A DNA stretch of 64,000 bases from Pectinophora gossypiella (Eukaryota > Arthropoda > Insecta > Lepidoptera > Gelechiidae), in contig NC_065421.1 of assembly GCF_024362695.1 (NCBI RefSeq), forward strand, positions 10,230,598-10,294,597. Reading direction: 5' to 3'. Of this stretch, positions 33,701-46,150 are shown in pieces; the first letter of the stretch is position 1, and each line of letters starts with the position of its first letter. A model generated the notes under the pieces. It was not told the origin of the DNA and did no database searches. It saw only the letters and a program-made list of their open reading frames with translations. A program made the position numbers and the translations under genes.

Positions 33701-35881
33701 CACATGAAAACGACCGGGAGAATTCCGAACATAAAACTGGTTTCCAAATATGGGGGAGGCTGCGTGTGTGTACTCTATGTGTCGATGTCTCAAAACGGTT
33801 CCGTATCTCTCATCACCTAACCTGAACGCTATTCTAAGCACACCAGTCGACGCCTGGTCCATCCTAAACTGAGGTACTCTTATATTATAGTTCAAATGGT
33901 TACAAATGAAACGATAACAAACGTGTAATATCAAATGAAGAATGCTTACACTTGCTTAGCTAGGGCCGGCCGCCCTCCCAGCGCAGGTTCCGTACTCGAA
34001 ACTAAGGATGGCATAACTTTTTACAATTCCGCAAATCAATTCGCAATTTCCATTTTACTATTGAGCCTTAATTAATACCATTAGCGCTAAGATAGTTTGT
34101 TATTCGATTAGTATCTCTTCTGTATTAAAACTATCGTATTATGTACACGTCGCTATACATCTTTGTACAACTATCTATCTTATCGTTTTATATCTATGTT
34201 GAGAAGCTAAATTATATTATTTTGTTGTTCTGTGTAACTAAGGATGTGAAATGAAAGTGTTCCCGCTTGGCGGGGCTGGCGGCCGGCGACTACTTGTTAT
34301 AACAAATACATCGAGGTAGCGGCTGTCGAGCTTCTCTCCCAGCGGACTTTACAGACCTACTAGGTTTCCTTGAGTTTCTGCGGAACCCTACAATCAGTAC
34401 TAGTACACCGCCCGGAAAGAAGCGGCGACTCCACCGCTCTACATATATCTACGAATCAAACTAATTATTCTGCTATAGTATAATAGTAAGTGTGTATGTA
34501 TACTGATTGTTCGATACGGCGAACTATGGCGTGAGGCGGCGCGGGCGCAGGCGGCGGCTGTAGATTCTATTGAGGGCCGTTTAGTATTCTCTTATTTACG
34601 ATTTTTCGTAAAATAACAACATTTTTGAAGGCACTTCTGATCGGACAGGTGGCCCAATGCGATTTTGTGAGAGATCTAACTGTTGCCGAAAACTATGACT
34701 GAAATTTAGTAGTTCAAATCGGATATTGGAATTGCCTTCAACTATTGTGCTTGTTGCAATGTGTTCTGTTGTGTGCTTGTCAGCCGCCGCGGTGCGCTCG
34801 CCAGCGGAGCGTAAGCGTCTACACAGTGATACGGTGCCGAAACTCTCGTGGACAAAAACAAAATTACTTTTTCTATTGTGCGATTTTGGAAATATTTGAG
34901 GAAGAATATTGTTATTTGTGATTTCAAAGGTAATGTGAGTGGTATCGAAAATCTAAACAAAAGGCATGTGACGCTACGCTCTCGCATGAAGTTAGCATTA
35001 TGTGCCCACGCATATTTTTTGGAAAATAGTGGTTTTATCTAACAAATAAACTTAATCCTATGTCCGAGTTCAAACTCCAGACGAACTGAACTTGCGATCC
35101 GAACACTGCCGAAATATCTGAATAAACAACTGAGGATGCTTACTGTAACTGTTAAATAAAGATGTTGAACTGTTTTGAATTTTGTATCTGCTTCATTATT
35201 CTATTGAAAAATTCTCTGCACGAACCGAAAACCGGCTATCAGTATAAAAATAATCTATAATATATTTGTTTGTGGATCGAAAAATAATCCTGCTCTATTG
35301 TACTAACGACTATGGTTACTGTTAATTATTCCTAAAATAATTATGAGGAGGTAAAGGTTGACAATTTCAGGCCGCGTGAGGCGAGCCAACCAAACTACAC
35401 TACGGGGAGAAAAAACCAAACATGCTCCAGGACGAGGAAACAAAGGAGAAAACAAAAATAAAAACAACAAAATGTTCAAAACTTAAGCAGTTAATATATT
35501 AATCGTTTTTTCCTTAAAGAATAAATCAATAAATGATTTTAAGATATACACAACTATAAAAACCATTTACGATACTTAATAATAATATAATAATAATTAT
35601 ATATAGCGAAATATATTATGTGCAGAAATAAAATTCTAGGTGACTTAAATTTTCTCTTACTCGTATAACCTAATGAATTTCCTAGGAGAGCGCAGGCGCG
35701 GCCGGTGGGTCGCGCCCCTCGACGTCCAACGTACAAATTCAAAACTTTTTTTAATAATTTAACTTTTTTTATCAATAATTTTGAATCTGAAGGCCTAAAT
35801 GCGAGTGTCGTAAAATTTTGGTGTGCGAAACAATCGTCCAATGTTTTAAATGCCGAAAGTTGTGTGCGTCGCGTCGTGCGC
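30760..35881 (-). other. pros: Probable long 3' UTR of prospero
   Basis: About 5.1 kb downstream of the prospero stop contain almost none of the SINE, MITE or LINE-tail sequence that fills the rest of the window, and carry GC-rich patches (for example around 31360-31380, 31600-31640, 31780-31860, 34260-34580). Minus-strand AATAAA hexamers are visible near 31391, 32164 and 30768. No protein frame in it looks real; the longest (33536-33934, minus) is taken as chance. The extent is inferred from absence of repeats and position only. Confidence 0.45.
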
Positions 35882-36061
35882 TCACTCGAGTTGTTCGAGG
35901 AAGTTGGGCGACTTGAAGTACTCGGGCACGGGGTCATCGAGCCGCGAGATCACCTTGTAGATGGACTTCTTCCAGCTCTGCTCCGAGTCCTTGCCGCCCT
36001 GTATGGCGCGGTAGAACTCGCGCAGGGTCTGCTCGACCACATATCTGAAGTTTGGTGGCAC
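35882..36061 (-). CDS. pros: Prospero final coding exon with stop codon
   Basis: Encodes VPPNFRYVVEQTLREFYRA through YFKSPNFLEQLE followed by TGA at 35882-35884. This is the C-terminal Prospero domain and the conserved C-terminus of the Prospero/Prox family. The acceptor is TTTACAG ending at 36062. The upstream intron is only 253 bp (36062-36314). With the other exons the protein totals 974 residues (U12 route) or 983 (U2 route). The 3' UTR is expected to continue below 35882. Confidence 0.97.
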   Translation of the reverse strand: MPPNFRYVVEQTLREFYRAIQGGKDSEQSWKKSIYKVISRLDDPVPEYFKSPNFLEQLE

Positions 36062-36314
36062 CTGTAAATATTAAATAACCACCTTAGTTTCATTCATAAA
36101 TCTTTTTTACGAGCCTTATAAAAATATGAAAAGGGCAAATATAGGGGGGTATAAAACTATTAATTAATTATGTACGACAGTATGAAAAACAAGATAAAAT
36201 TGTTTAATATCACATCGCGAGCTCTAGCGAAGTAGTTAATGCCAACAAAGGTAAATCTACAACAAGTCTGTCTACAACAAATCTATAATTCTCGTTACAA
36301 GATAAGATCCTCAC

Positions 36315-36459
36315 CTCAATGTGGTTATTCCTGTTGTAGTGCAGGTTGAGCACCCTGTAGAGTTCGGAGTCCCCGGCTACGTGGATGTCCTCGGCAGCCT
36401 TCAGACCCTCGCTGATGGCTTGCCGCGCGTACTTCTCCATCTGAATGTAGTAGAACTCT
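36315..36459 (-). CDS. pros: Prospero coding exon 3 (homeo-Prospero domain, middle)
   Basis: Encodes EFYYIQMEKYARQAISEG through LNLHYNRNNHIE, the junction of the homeodomain and the Prospero domain, which fold as one unit in this family. The acceptor TTTGCAG ends at 36460 and supplies the A that completes the split Arg codon. The donor is GAG|GTGAGG at 36315/36314, phase 0. Length 145 nt agrees with the flanking phases. It is separated from exon 2 by a 20.7-kb intron (36460-57181) that is the main repeat reservoir on this side of the window. Confidence 0.96.
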
Positions 36460-38017
36460 CTGCAAACAAAGAAACGAAACGTTAGAAAAAGGAAACAGAA
36501 AAAACAATGATTCTCTAATTTTGTCTATTGTCTTTTGAGACTGGTCAATGCTGGCCATGAAAGGTTTATCGCACGTTGTCGTTTATTCTACTTACATAGG
36601 TACCTATTTATAACGAATCGATAAGTTTAGGTGTACATTTTGGAATATTTTCGAAGTTTAATAAAGCTTTTGTGGTTGTAGTAGCGTTTAGTTACTTGAT
36701 TGGAAACATCTATTTATACACATAATATTTGAATTGAATTATGTTATGGTCTATTTTTATGGCTATTATAATAATAATGGACTTAAGATTCTTTCTAGAA
36801 CAAATATGACATAAATAACATTATTCATAATGGAAAAATCCGATATCCTTAAGCCTGGACTCAGTTATTTCCTTGTTATTATTATCATCATCCTTGGCTT
36901 TAAGGAAAATAATTTATAATCTCTTTTGAAATTATTTTAATGAGTACATTTTAAACATTGTAAGTCCGTTGAAAATTTGAGTGACAGAAAAAACAAAACG
37001 TCGTTGGGTGCAGACATTGGCTAACGACGTAGGCATGTGAACGCATAGGTACCTACAACAGGTAGACCTGACAGTGTGACACTTCACAGCACAATGGAAA
37101 TAAAAAGCCCTCGAACGTCGAGGGCGGGAAAGGATTTGATTAGCCATTTTCGCTCACTCCGCTTGCATCGCATCGCTATCTTCGCATCGCTTCGCCTACG
37201 AGAGCGGATCAAGTGTCTCGGGAGGCTAATTACTTACGAGTTCGCATTCAGACAGGCTAATTCAGTTTTTCGCGTTTCTGCAAGTGTTGTGGCTGCTCTA
37301 GTGGGACTTTTTGCTGTATAAAAAATACTGAGCCGGAGACAAAAATGGAAAATTTTAAATTATGGATGTATTTCAACGGTTTTGCGGTTAGACATCTAAC
37401 ACTTCAAAAGGTGACGGCTAAGAAGTTTAAATATAATTTAAATAAAAGGAAAATCTAAACAAATACTTTTTGTATTACTTCCTTATACCAACGACATGAT
37501 TAACTATGATCATAAATAACTTACACGCTATATTTGTTACAAAACGGTAAAAAAATGATAACCAATCAAAAGACACCGTATATCCTAATCCACTTGCGAG
37601 ACAGAGAGGTGTCGTTTATCTCTTTCGCACACTGGGAGTCTGTCTATTATTTTTTAATTGGCACTCCGCGCGAGATTGCAGCCTTACTAATTGACTAAGT
37701 AAATGAAGTGTCTAAATAATTAGGAGTCGTTTTTTGCCGGCGCGAAGTGGCGCGGAGCACTGTGCGCTTCAACAGCTTTGATGTACCTCCGTATTTTTAT
37801 ATCTATAGGTACCTAATTAGAAAACAGTAAACGCATTGAAAAATGGCGTTTTGAGACTAAGATTCGGTTTTTCTGTAGAAAGCTTTTTTTATTTGCCTTG
37901 TTTAATAACTAAAGCTCTATAAAATATTGTCTTTTCATTTTAATGGTAATAAATTATCATACTTATGTGGGAATGGAAAGGTATTATGCATGGAAAGGAA
38001 CGTTTGGAGCGAGAAAG

Positions 38018-38042
38018 TATGAGAGAGAGAGAGAGAGAGACA
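38018..38042. repeat. GA-repeat microsatellite
   Basis: About ten GAGA units in the prospero intron; nothing else notable around it. Confidence 0.8.
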
Positions 38043-38701
38043 GAAATAGGAAGCGGAAGTTGTTTTACTTTTTATATATATAGATAAGATGGCGAATTGT
38101 GAAGGTGTGTAGCGTGGGTGTGATTAAAATAAAAGATATATTAAAAAGGAGTGTTTTAATTGAAGACGACGAAGTCCCTTCCTACACTTATACTTATTTT
38201 TTTTATATTTTACATTATGTTACTTCTAACCACAGTGCATAGAACTAATAACAAACTGAGATTAGTCACAGTGTAATAGTTTTATAGCTAGCTCATTAAT
38301 TGATTCATTAGTTTGAGAGGCTATAAGTATCTTCAGATGTGACATGACGTTTAAAATAATTTTACTGTTAGTAATTTAGTTATTTTATGATAAGTATTTG
38401 AACATGTGTTGAATAAGTCGCTCCTTCAAGTGGAATATTTTTCTTATCAGACTTTATAAGTATAGAAGCTTCAATATTTTATTTTTTTAAACTTAGTAAC
38501 TTTAAAATATACTTTTGAAAGTTGATGTATACTGTACAGATTTCCTTTATACTAATTGATGATGATAATGTCAAAGTATGTCTTATACCTATATATTTAC
38601 CATGTTTTAAAATCTTATGTATACCAAAGCGAGTCATTCCCAACACAAGTACTCTATTGTTAGATTAGATTAAAAATACCTAAGGGATTATATTCGGGTA
38701 G

Positions 38702-38846
38702 GTACAATCATGAGTAATATCATGTATCCACTTTAGAACCCTGTCGCACTATCATATTTGTCATTTTAATGAGGCTTACGGTTTAATTTGTCAAAAAGTT
38801 AATGTGACATGGTATCAAAGTCACATATTAATACTCGTGACCGTAC
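38702..38846 (-). mobile_element. MITE-3 copy, first of an inverted pair
   Basis: GTACAATCATGAGTAATATC to ACTCGTGACCGTAC. It faces the copy at 39085-39232 across 238 bp. Confidence 0.8.
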
Positions 38847-39084
38847 TATACCAAGAGCAGACTGGGTAATATAACTTATTGTGTAAACTAAAACATCGCG
38901 CGGATGAAGCGGCGCACCGTTAGTTTTAAATATAATTTAATGAGACAAATAGGTCATTACTACGTGATATGAATAGGAAAACCATAAACAACGGGACGAG
39001 ACACGTGTTTTTGACGTAACCAGAGAATTTACCTGTCATTATTATATCACGTTGGTATTACAGAAAGCGCTCGGTGGTGTGTGG

Positions 39085-39232
39085 GTACGGTCACGAGTAC
39101 TAGTATGTAAACACTTTGAAACCATGTCACATTAACCTTTTTGACAAATTAAACGGTAAGTCTCGTTAAATGTCAAATATGATAGTTCGATAGGGTTCTA
39201 AAGTGGGTACATGATATTGCTCATGACTGTAC
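39085..39232 (+). mobile_element. MITE-3 copy, second of an inverted pair
   Basis: GTACGGTCACGAGTACTAG to TGCTCATGACTGTAC, opposite orientation to 38702-38846. It is followed at once by a LINE tail (39240-39299). Confidence 0.8.
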
Positions 39233-41649
39233 TCAGTTCTTGCGATGGATGTAGGTACCTTTGACTACCCCAATTGGGATAATAGACGTGAGCTTATGTT
39301 ATTATTAGATGACTTACATGAGTTGTCGGAGTTCGTCTGTAATATTCAATGAGCTTCTTCTTCTTTGCGAGTCGATGGCGATCGAAGCTAAATTTTTGCT
39401 GACCAATAATTGGCTTAACCAAAGTTACTTACCTATTAGGTATACATTAATGGTAATTTTAATGAAAACGTAGCGAAAGTCTTTATCTGAATATCAGAAG
39501 TTTATTAATATGAAAATAAGTAGGTTTTGAAAAGAAAATTTAGTGCGAATTTTCTTGTGAAATCAACCCAGTAAGATAGGATCGATCACGTAGTATTTGA
39601 ATTACGAGTACTTAGTAAGTAGTCGACGATACCCACATAGTCGATATGCGGGTCGAGATAGACTAAACGAAAAAGAAAGTAACACGACGAAAGTTAAAAG
39701 AAAAAACGAAATGGCAGAATGGACAAAGACAATTAAGCGACTGCCTAGTTTAATTGTAAGAGGAATAAAGAAATAAGAAGAACCCCGGAGAAATAGAGAC
39801 ACAGATAATTAAGTGTCCTTTATTACAAGAGAATAAAAAAAAAATTACAAATCACAATAGAACCTTCATAAAGTTATCGTTTTAAGAAAAATATTATATT
39901 TGAATTTTGAATATTCAGAACCAGAACAATATGCTTGTTTAAATAGTTTAGGTATGTATTCTAAGTTTGAAATATCGAAATAAAGGAATGATAAAACCGT
40001 TACACTATCAGCTGTTCCCCTTTACGATTGTTCAAATCCAACGTATTTTGGCAAACGTAACATAAAATGCAATTTTCAACTTTATCTTATCCACATAGTT
40101 TGTAATTCTCTTTGACCCATTTTTGGCGGGTAATATACAAAATCAAATTCACAAAAAGATGAATAGCAAATTGATAGTTTTTACCATTTCAATTTGGACT
40201 TAAATTGTTGCTGCGAAAGGTTAAATTTTGCCCAAGACATGGTTCCATTGTCCCATATTTTCTTGTACCTGGTCTGAACGTCTTGGGATCTTTGTTTAGT
40301 TCGCAGTTGCTGTTTTTTGTTAAGAAAGCAAAAGTATAAGGAACTGGGTTTCTTAAGAAAGATTCTTTTATAAAACTGGCATTGGAGCGCGTCTTAAGAA
40401 AGTCATTCTTAAAAGTTTTGAACTTTGCAGGACTTTGTATCGGACTTAATTTAATTAAGAGAATTGCGACTTATTTAAGTTTGATTGTGCTCCTTGTTTT
40501 AAATACCATCTATGTATTTTACAAACAACCTTAACATGATCATTATTAACATAAATTCTGACTTCTGACATTCATTCTATAAATATAACACGTGTCTTAA
40601 ACGAATCGAAACAAAGTAGTACTTATAAACAACGCTGACACTTTATAGACTAAGAAATCTTAATTAAAGATTGTCAAACTAAAGATTTAGAATTTATTAA
40701 GTAACAAAGTATTTTCGACGTGTAAATGAGTATCAGGGGGCTAAGAATCTCAGAAGTAATGTCTACCACAAGTAAAGTACCCCTCATGTATATGTTCCCG
40801 TGAGAACTTGGCTTGAACGAGACAACTATAGACCGTGCGCTCTTTTAGACAAGGCATTGAAAAAGATATTACTTATTTATTCATAAATTAATTAATTTAA
40901 TCGTAAGCAGAAAAAAAATTCTTAAGAATGTCTCTAAAGAATGCCAGTGACATGATAACACATAAATTCTAATTAATAATATATTCAAATATAGATTAAA
41001 GTTTGTATTAATTAAAGTATAATACTATTTAATTATAATAATTAAACCACAAAGTGAATGATGTATTTACAAGGTTTCCATAGTAACGACTTCATCTCCC
41101 TATATTCACTCTTATTGTGGTTTACTTACTTATATATCTTCTTAGTAAGTGGTTGTAGATAATTTGCTAATTATGCCGTATTTTTCAGAAAAAGATTGTT
41201 TTAATGTGGATGCATTTTACTGCTATCTACATTTTATAGTAAAGCTGTTTGAACAAATATAATCAATTTAGTTAATTCAAAAAATTGTGGCGTATCATAT
41301 TTTTTTCTAAATTCAGTTTTATGTCGGCAATCACTAATCACGTTAATTTGTTTTTTTTGAGATTCGTCCTATGCGAAATTGCTGTCCGTTCTTTGAGATT
41401 GTAAGGTCTATGGCCAAGTCGGGGCCAAGACGTTAACTGAGGGGTTAGAGAATTGTTTTTTTTTCAAGTTTCTTCCCTTCCATTGTTGACTTATTCGGTG
41501 CGAATACAGTCTTGTGATGGAATTGGAACCTGAATTCTGTTTTTGCCGTTATGGGGTTTTGTATTCGCATTTGGAAACGGTGAAGATTTTGATTTTGTCA
41601 TAGGATTCTTGGACGATGAAGATGCTGATCTTCATGGTATTCGAAATTA

Positions 41650-41925
41650 GGTAGTTTCCTAGGTCAAAGATAAATAATGAAATTCTGATTACTAAATCAA
41701 GACAGATCTTTTAGGTTTTTGGCACCTAAGGTGCCAAAAATGTTTTTTTTTTTCATTAAACTTATTTATACATTTTAATAAAGAAAAATATAATAATTAG
41801 TGCGACATTCTGTCACGTTATTCTATGACGTCAGATGTTGCTTTTTCATACAAATTCCATAGTAATTTCGTGTTTTGACGTTTATTAAAAAGTACCTAAC
41901 TGATTTGACTACTTGGAAACTATCC
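41650..41925. mobile_element. MITE-4 copy in the prospero intron
   Basis: GGTAGTTTCCTAGGTCAAAG to TTGGAAACTATCC, interior CTATGACGTCAGATGTTGC. Longest and best-defined copy of the family in this window. Confidence 0.8.
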
Positions 41926-44250
41926 TATTGTCAAATCTTTACAGCTCAGAAAACCCACAATACCTAATTAGTATTTACTACAACAACAACACAATACAAT
42001 TATAAATTATTAATTTGACGAAGCTTGTGTCTGGATTTCATTGACTATCTGTAATTATATTTTTTTTACGAAGCCAGTGGTGGAAGCCTAGTCTTTTTGT
42101 TTCTTTTTAATATTTTTGAACCTACAATAGAACAGAATAAATGTTGATTCGTAAGACTGTAAAATAAATTAAATAAAATAGTAAACTATAACTTGAATAA
42201 AAATGAAGTAATGAATAATTATTCACGATTATTCTTCACGGGAAAATGGAATAACGCTTTGGAGAAATAGCCGAAGTACCGGGGTAAGCAGAGACTATGG
42301 AATTCCATTTGCTTCGTATTTTTATATACTAAATATGGTATTAAATAATATAAATTACAAGAGAAACAAAATACAACGCAAAACTATTATCAATAAGCAC
42401 AGAAGTAAACAAGATTACTGAAATTGGGTCAGTTCATGTACTTATGTTCTTTACAAGTTTATTACTGCAACTTACGGTATGTTGGTAATATGCGGGTATC
42501 GAACACTTGCCTACAGAGATAAGGGCTAAGAATATTGTACTGTTTTCCTTATGTTTTCGTGTGTTTGTTAGTACATTTTATTCTAAATCGAAAAGCGAAG
42601 CAGTGCTTTGGACTGACCGTTGATGAACGGTCAGAAGGTCATTGCAGAGCCTTAAGGGAGCTAAACCTTCTCTCTCCCTTAAAAATTCTTGTATTATCTT
42701 GATGTTATGACGAAGAGAATTTCCTTTGTATTTTAAAGCAATAAATTACTATTGGCTTTATTGTTTACATGGTACCTATTGATTATAAAGGGCCTGATCG
42801 AAATTAAAAGTTCATATCTAAAGGTGTGTAAGGATATCATTTTTGTTATATTATCTGAAAAGTTTATTTTTTAGTAAGTATGTTAATGCTCCATACCCCC
42901 TCCGGTTATGAGGGGAAGCCCGTGGCCAGCTGTAGAGTTTAGGTATGCTTTTTATGTAAGTACAACATAATCCTATAGTAGACTTCCTCACGTCTCGCTA
43001 GCTGCATACAACATTCTAAGTTACTCATTTCGTCTCAACCAAGCGTAATATGAACTACGCGCTTAATAACAGTTGCCAACTACCACTTAGCCACTTATAA
43101 ATAAAAAAACGCCCCATTCCATACTCAGCATTCGTTCAGAAAACTAATAAAGCTGTAACTTTGGGCGGTTCGGGGAAATAGTTTGCAGACGTACAGCCTT
43201 CCGAAACGCTCATTTCAATCGTTGCCAAATACAATGGTTATTAAAACCTGATGCTGGACTCAATGATACAGGGGGAGGCATTACTCTGTACGTATCTATA
43301 CGGTGTGGGAGTAAGTCGTGGCTACGTGGTGTAACGTGGCTGTGTGGGTGAGTGGACGACGGCCGGCCGGCCTGTGAGAGAATGAGCGGTGGGGCAGAGT
43401 AATCAACGGATAACAGAGACGACCGCTTCTTTTTTTGTTTTTCTTTTTTTTTGACTTTGAAATAAGAAGTAGCTGTGTGAGTCATGAATGTTTTACCGTA
43501 GCGTATTCACAAGACTAGTAGTAAGTAGTTCAGGAAAAGCCGACATTAGATTTTCCTACGGTCTTTCCACTATGATTGTTCATTACGTCGAATAAATGTA
43601 ACCGATAACGTTATCGCTTTGTAAAACTAGTAAAATTACACGTGCATACAGAAAACTTTCACACTAGAACATTTCTGCGAACAAAAACGTTCGTCAAAAC
43701 AGGTTATTAAAGAAGTTAATTTGGGGCGGTCGAAAAGTCGAACTTTGCGAGTTTCGCCTCTGGATTTTTGCGTACTCTGTTCGAAAAGTTGTTCGGTGGA
43801 ATGCACACATGCACAGAACACACACAGCTGCAAGTAAAAGCGAGTAAACTAATACCAGGCGGATTAATGCTTCAGTTAGTGAAAAAACTTTTTTTCAGAC
43901 CGAGCCGGCCGGCACAGGGGCGTATTTAGGCAGGCCGGAGTGGAATTACGCGTAATGTCGTGATAGAAACACAGAAGCTTAGATGTGTTTATTATTTAAG
44001 ATGTAGGAGTGATTTAATAACGTAGGAGTTTCTGTGATAATTAAAGCTTGATTCGGTTCTGAGGTAGGCGAATTCGGGACTCTGCATTTACACCTGCAGA
44101 CGTGTGCCATATTTTCAATAAGGTTATATTTATGATTGCGGTTATGTGTGGTGTATAAGGGAACACATTTCCTCAATAAAGTAACTTTGATGTAAACATA
44201 CACGTCCACTCCTAGCCAGTTATGTTTAAGTCCCCTGTAATACCTAAGTA

Positions 44251-44743
44251 CCTGTAATTTTCTTATCCGCTGAAAAGGAGAGACATAAACATGGCATAAC
44301 ATAACATGGCAGGCAACAAATTTATGAAAAACCCTTCCAAAGTGTATAAGGCCAATAACCCGACAGAATTAAGTTGACAGCACACGTCAAAAGGGTTGCA
44401 TATCAGCGAGATACCTATTTTATTCGCCCGGCCTATTCATTCATTCATTTTAAAATTTAAAGTTTTCTTTAAATTTTGAATGGAAATACTGTCAATATAA
44501 AAATAAATCTGTCTGTCAAATATCGTTCTCATTGTTACTTAATTAATCAAGTAAAATGAGATTGATTTTTGATCATCTTAGACTGGCTTCCATTTCTAGA
44601 TTAGCATTTTATAATTTATCTTTGACCCAGTCAAATACTCTATTAACAATTGTAAATCATCCGTCCCTCTCCTTTTCGGTGGATAAGAAAATGACGGGTA
44701 TAACTTGAAATAAAATTAGGAGGTGTCTGCAGGAATCGGGGCC
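44251..44743. mobile_element. MITE-1 copy carrying an internal insertion
   Basis: Begins within the left arm and ends AGGTGTCTGCAGGAATCGGGGCC. The segment at about 44480-44640 is foreign to MITE-1 and resembles 45270-45535, so it is read as a second element inserted here. Confidence 0.65.
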
Positions 44744-45269
44744 ATTCTCGGGCCATACATCACTGAGTGGCGGTGTAAGTTTATACAACATTATTCAGTG
44801 ACATCAGGTAATTTACTTACAAAAAAAAAACATACTATTAAGGGACTTAAATAGGTCAAACAAAGTGGCGATTTAACAAAATATTTTTAGTAACTGCATT
44901 ATTAAGCATAAGTACCTATGTAGACTCAATTTCTAGCCATTAACCTAGCATCATTCTGTCGTACTTAGGACACATGTGACATTCCAAAAATGCGCGCAAA
45001 ATGCGGGTACGTTAAACGACTTGCCACTTTCTCGTGAATATTTTACCTTATCAAGAATAACGGAAAATATAAGCAAAGCAAGTTTTGAAAATAAATGACT
45101 TCGCAATATTTTGTCTTTGAGTTTTCAATAGGCACTATGTGCGTGCCCATTGCGGGATCATATCTGAACTTTGAGATTTTGAGTGCATTAGGAGTTAAAT
45201 CCAGGATGGATTTATAATTAATTTGTAAAAATGCACTCGTTGAGTAAGTTTGACAAGAGAACAATCTAG

Positions 45270-45535
45270 TCAAATAAAATACTTTTTTACGAAACCGAAT
45301 AACGATACATTTCGATAGAATTTGTATCGAATAGGTTTACACACAAGTATCACGTCATCTATAAACGTGTTCAAACGTCGTACTCTTTATTATGTAATTC
45401 TTAATTAAAACTCGTAAATCAGCCAAAAAAGAAAATGATATTTATTTTTAAACATCTTAGGCTGGCTTCTATTTCTAGATTAGCATATTTTTATAATTTA
45501 TTTTTGACTCGGTCATCTAGCATATTGACGGTATA
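45270..45535. repeat. Dispersed repeat, possibly a further MITE family
   Basis: CTAGTCAAATAAAATACTTT, GTATCACGTCATCTATAAA, CTTAGGCTGGCTTCTATTTC and TTTGACTCGGTCATCTAG. Related sequence occurs at 44480-44640, 48890-49060 and 51472-51660 (AGTCAAATGAGATACTTTTT). Ends are not well defined. Confidence 0.5.
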
Positions 45536-45913
45536 CTATGATTGCCTACGATTTAAAATGTGGAACTTCAATACCTGTTGACTTCTGGAGATTTGTGGTT
45601 CTACCCACCCTTAAAAGAATGGGCGAGCTCTCTAAATCAGTTGAAATTGATGAGGTATGTCTCGTTTTTGGAATTTCCCACAAGGGGAATAATACAATAA
45701 ATAACAAGAGTACGGAAATCCGTTTCCGCGATTTACACTCCGGATTCAACAAAGATACGGATTAATAATATTTCCAATAAAAACATTGTTATATTATGTA
45801 AGTGTATGGATAAACACTACTTATTGGAAATACACTTGTAACATGTATTTAGATAACATAAAGCGTACTTACATGGTTTAATCTATCTCTATATACAGAA
45901 TGTCCCTGGGCAA

Positions 45914-46150
45914 TCATCGTTTTTCCAAATACAAACGAATGCTAATTTCCATGTTCATCAATTATCAAATTTATCATGTATCAGAATTTGAATACAGAAC
46001 CAAGTACTTTACTGTCTTTTGTTTTGATTCCCGCACGAACGATACAACAATAAAGTACTTATTTAGTTCTGAATTCATATTCTGATACATGATAAATTTG
46101 ATAATTGATGAACATGGAAATTAGCATTCGTTTGTATTTGGAAATGCGAT
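45914..46150. repeat. Long hairpin: 66-bp perfect inverted repeat, about 88-bp imperfect arms
   Basis: 45922-45987 and 46079-46144 are exact reverse complements over 66 bp. The symmetry continues on both sides with a few mismatches (TCATCG / CGATGA outside, CAGAAC / GTTCTG and AAGTACTT inside), leaving a central loop of about 40 bases. No second copy was seen. It resembles a foldback MITE, but near-identity of the arms also fits a hairpin-RNA source. It lies in the large prospero intron. Confidence 0.92.

Noticed and set aside
33536..33934. 132-aa minus-strand frame in the prospero downstream tract
   Set aside because: No recognisable motif and no start context; it lies within the presumed 3' UTR.
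35080..35180. Plus-strand AATAAA sites suggesting an antisense gene end
   Set aside because: AT-rich chance hexamers; no plus-strand coding exon was found upstream.
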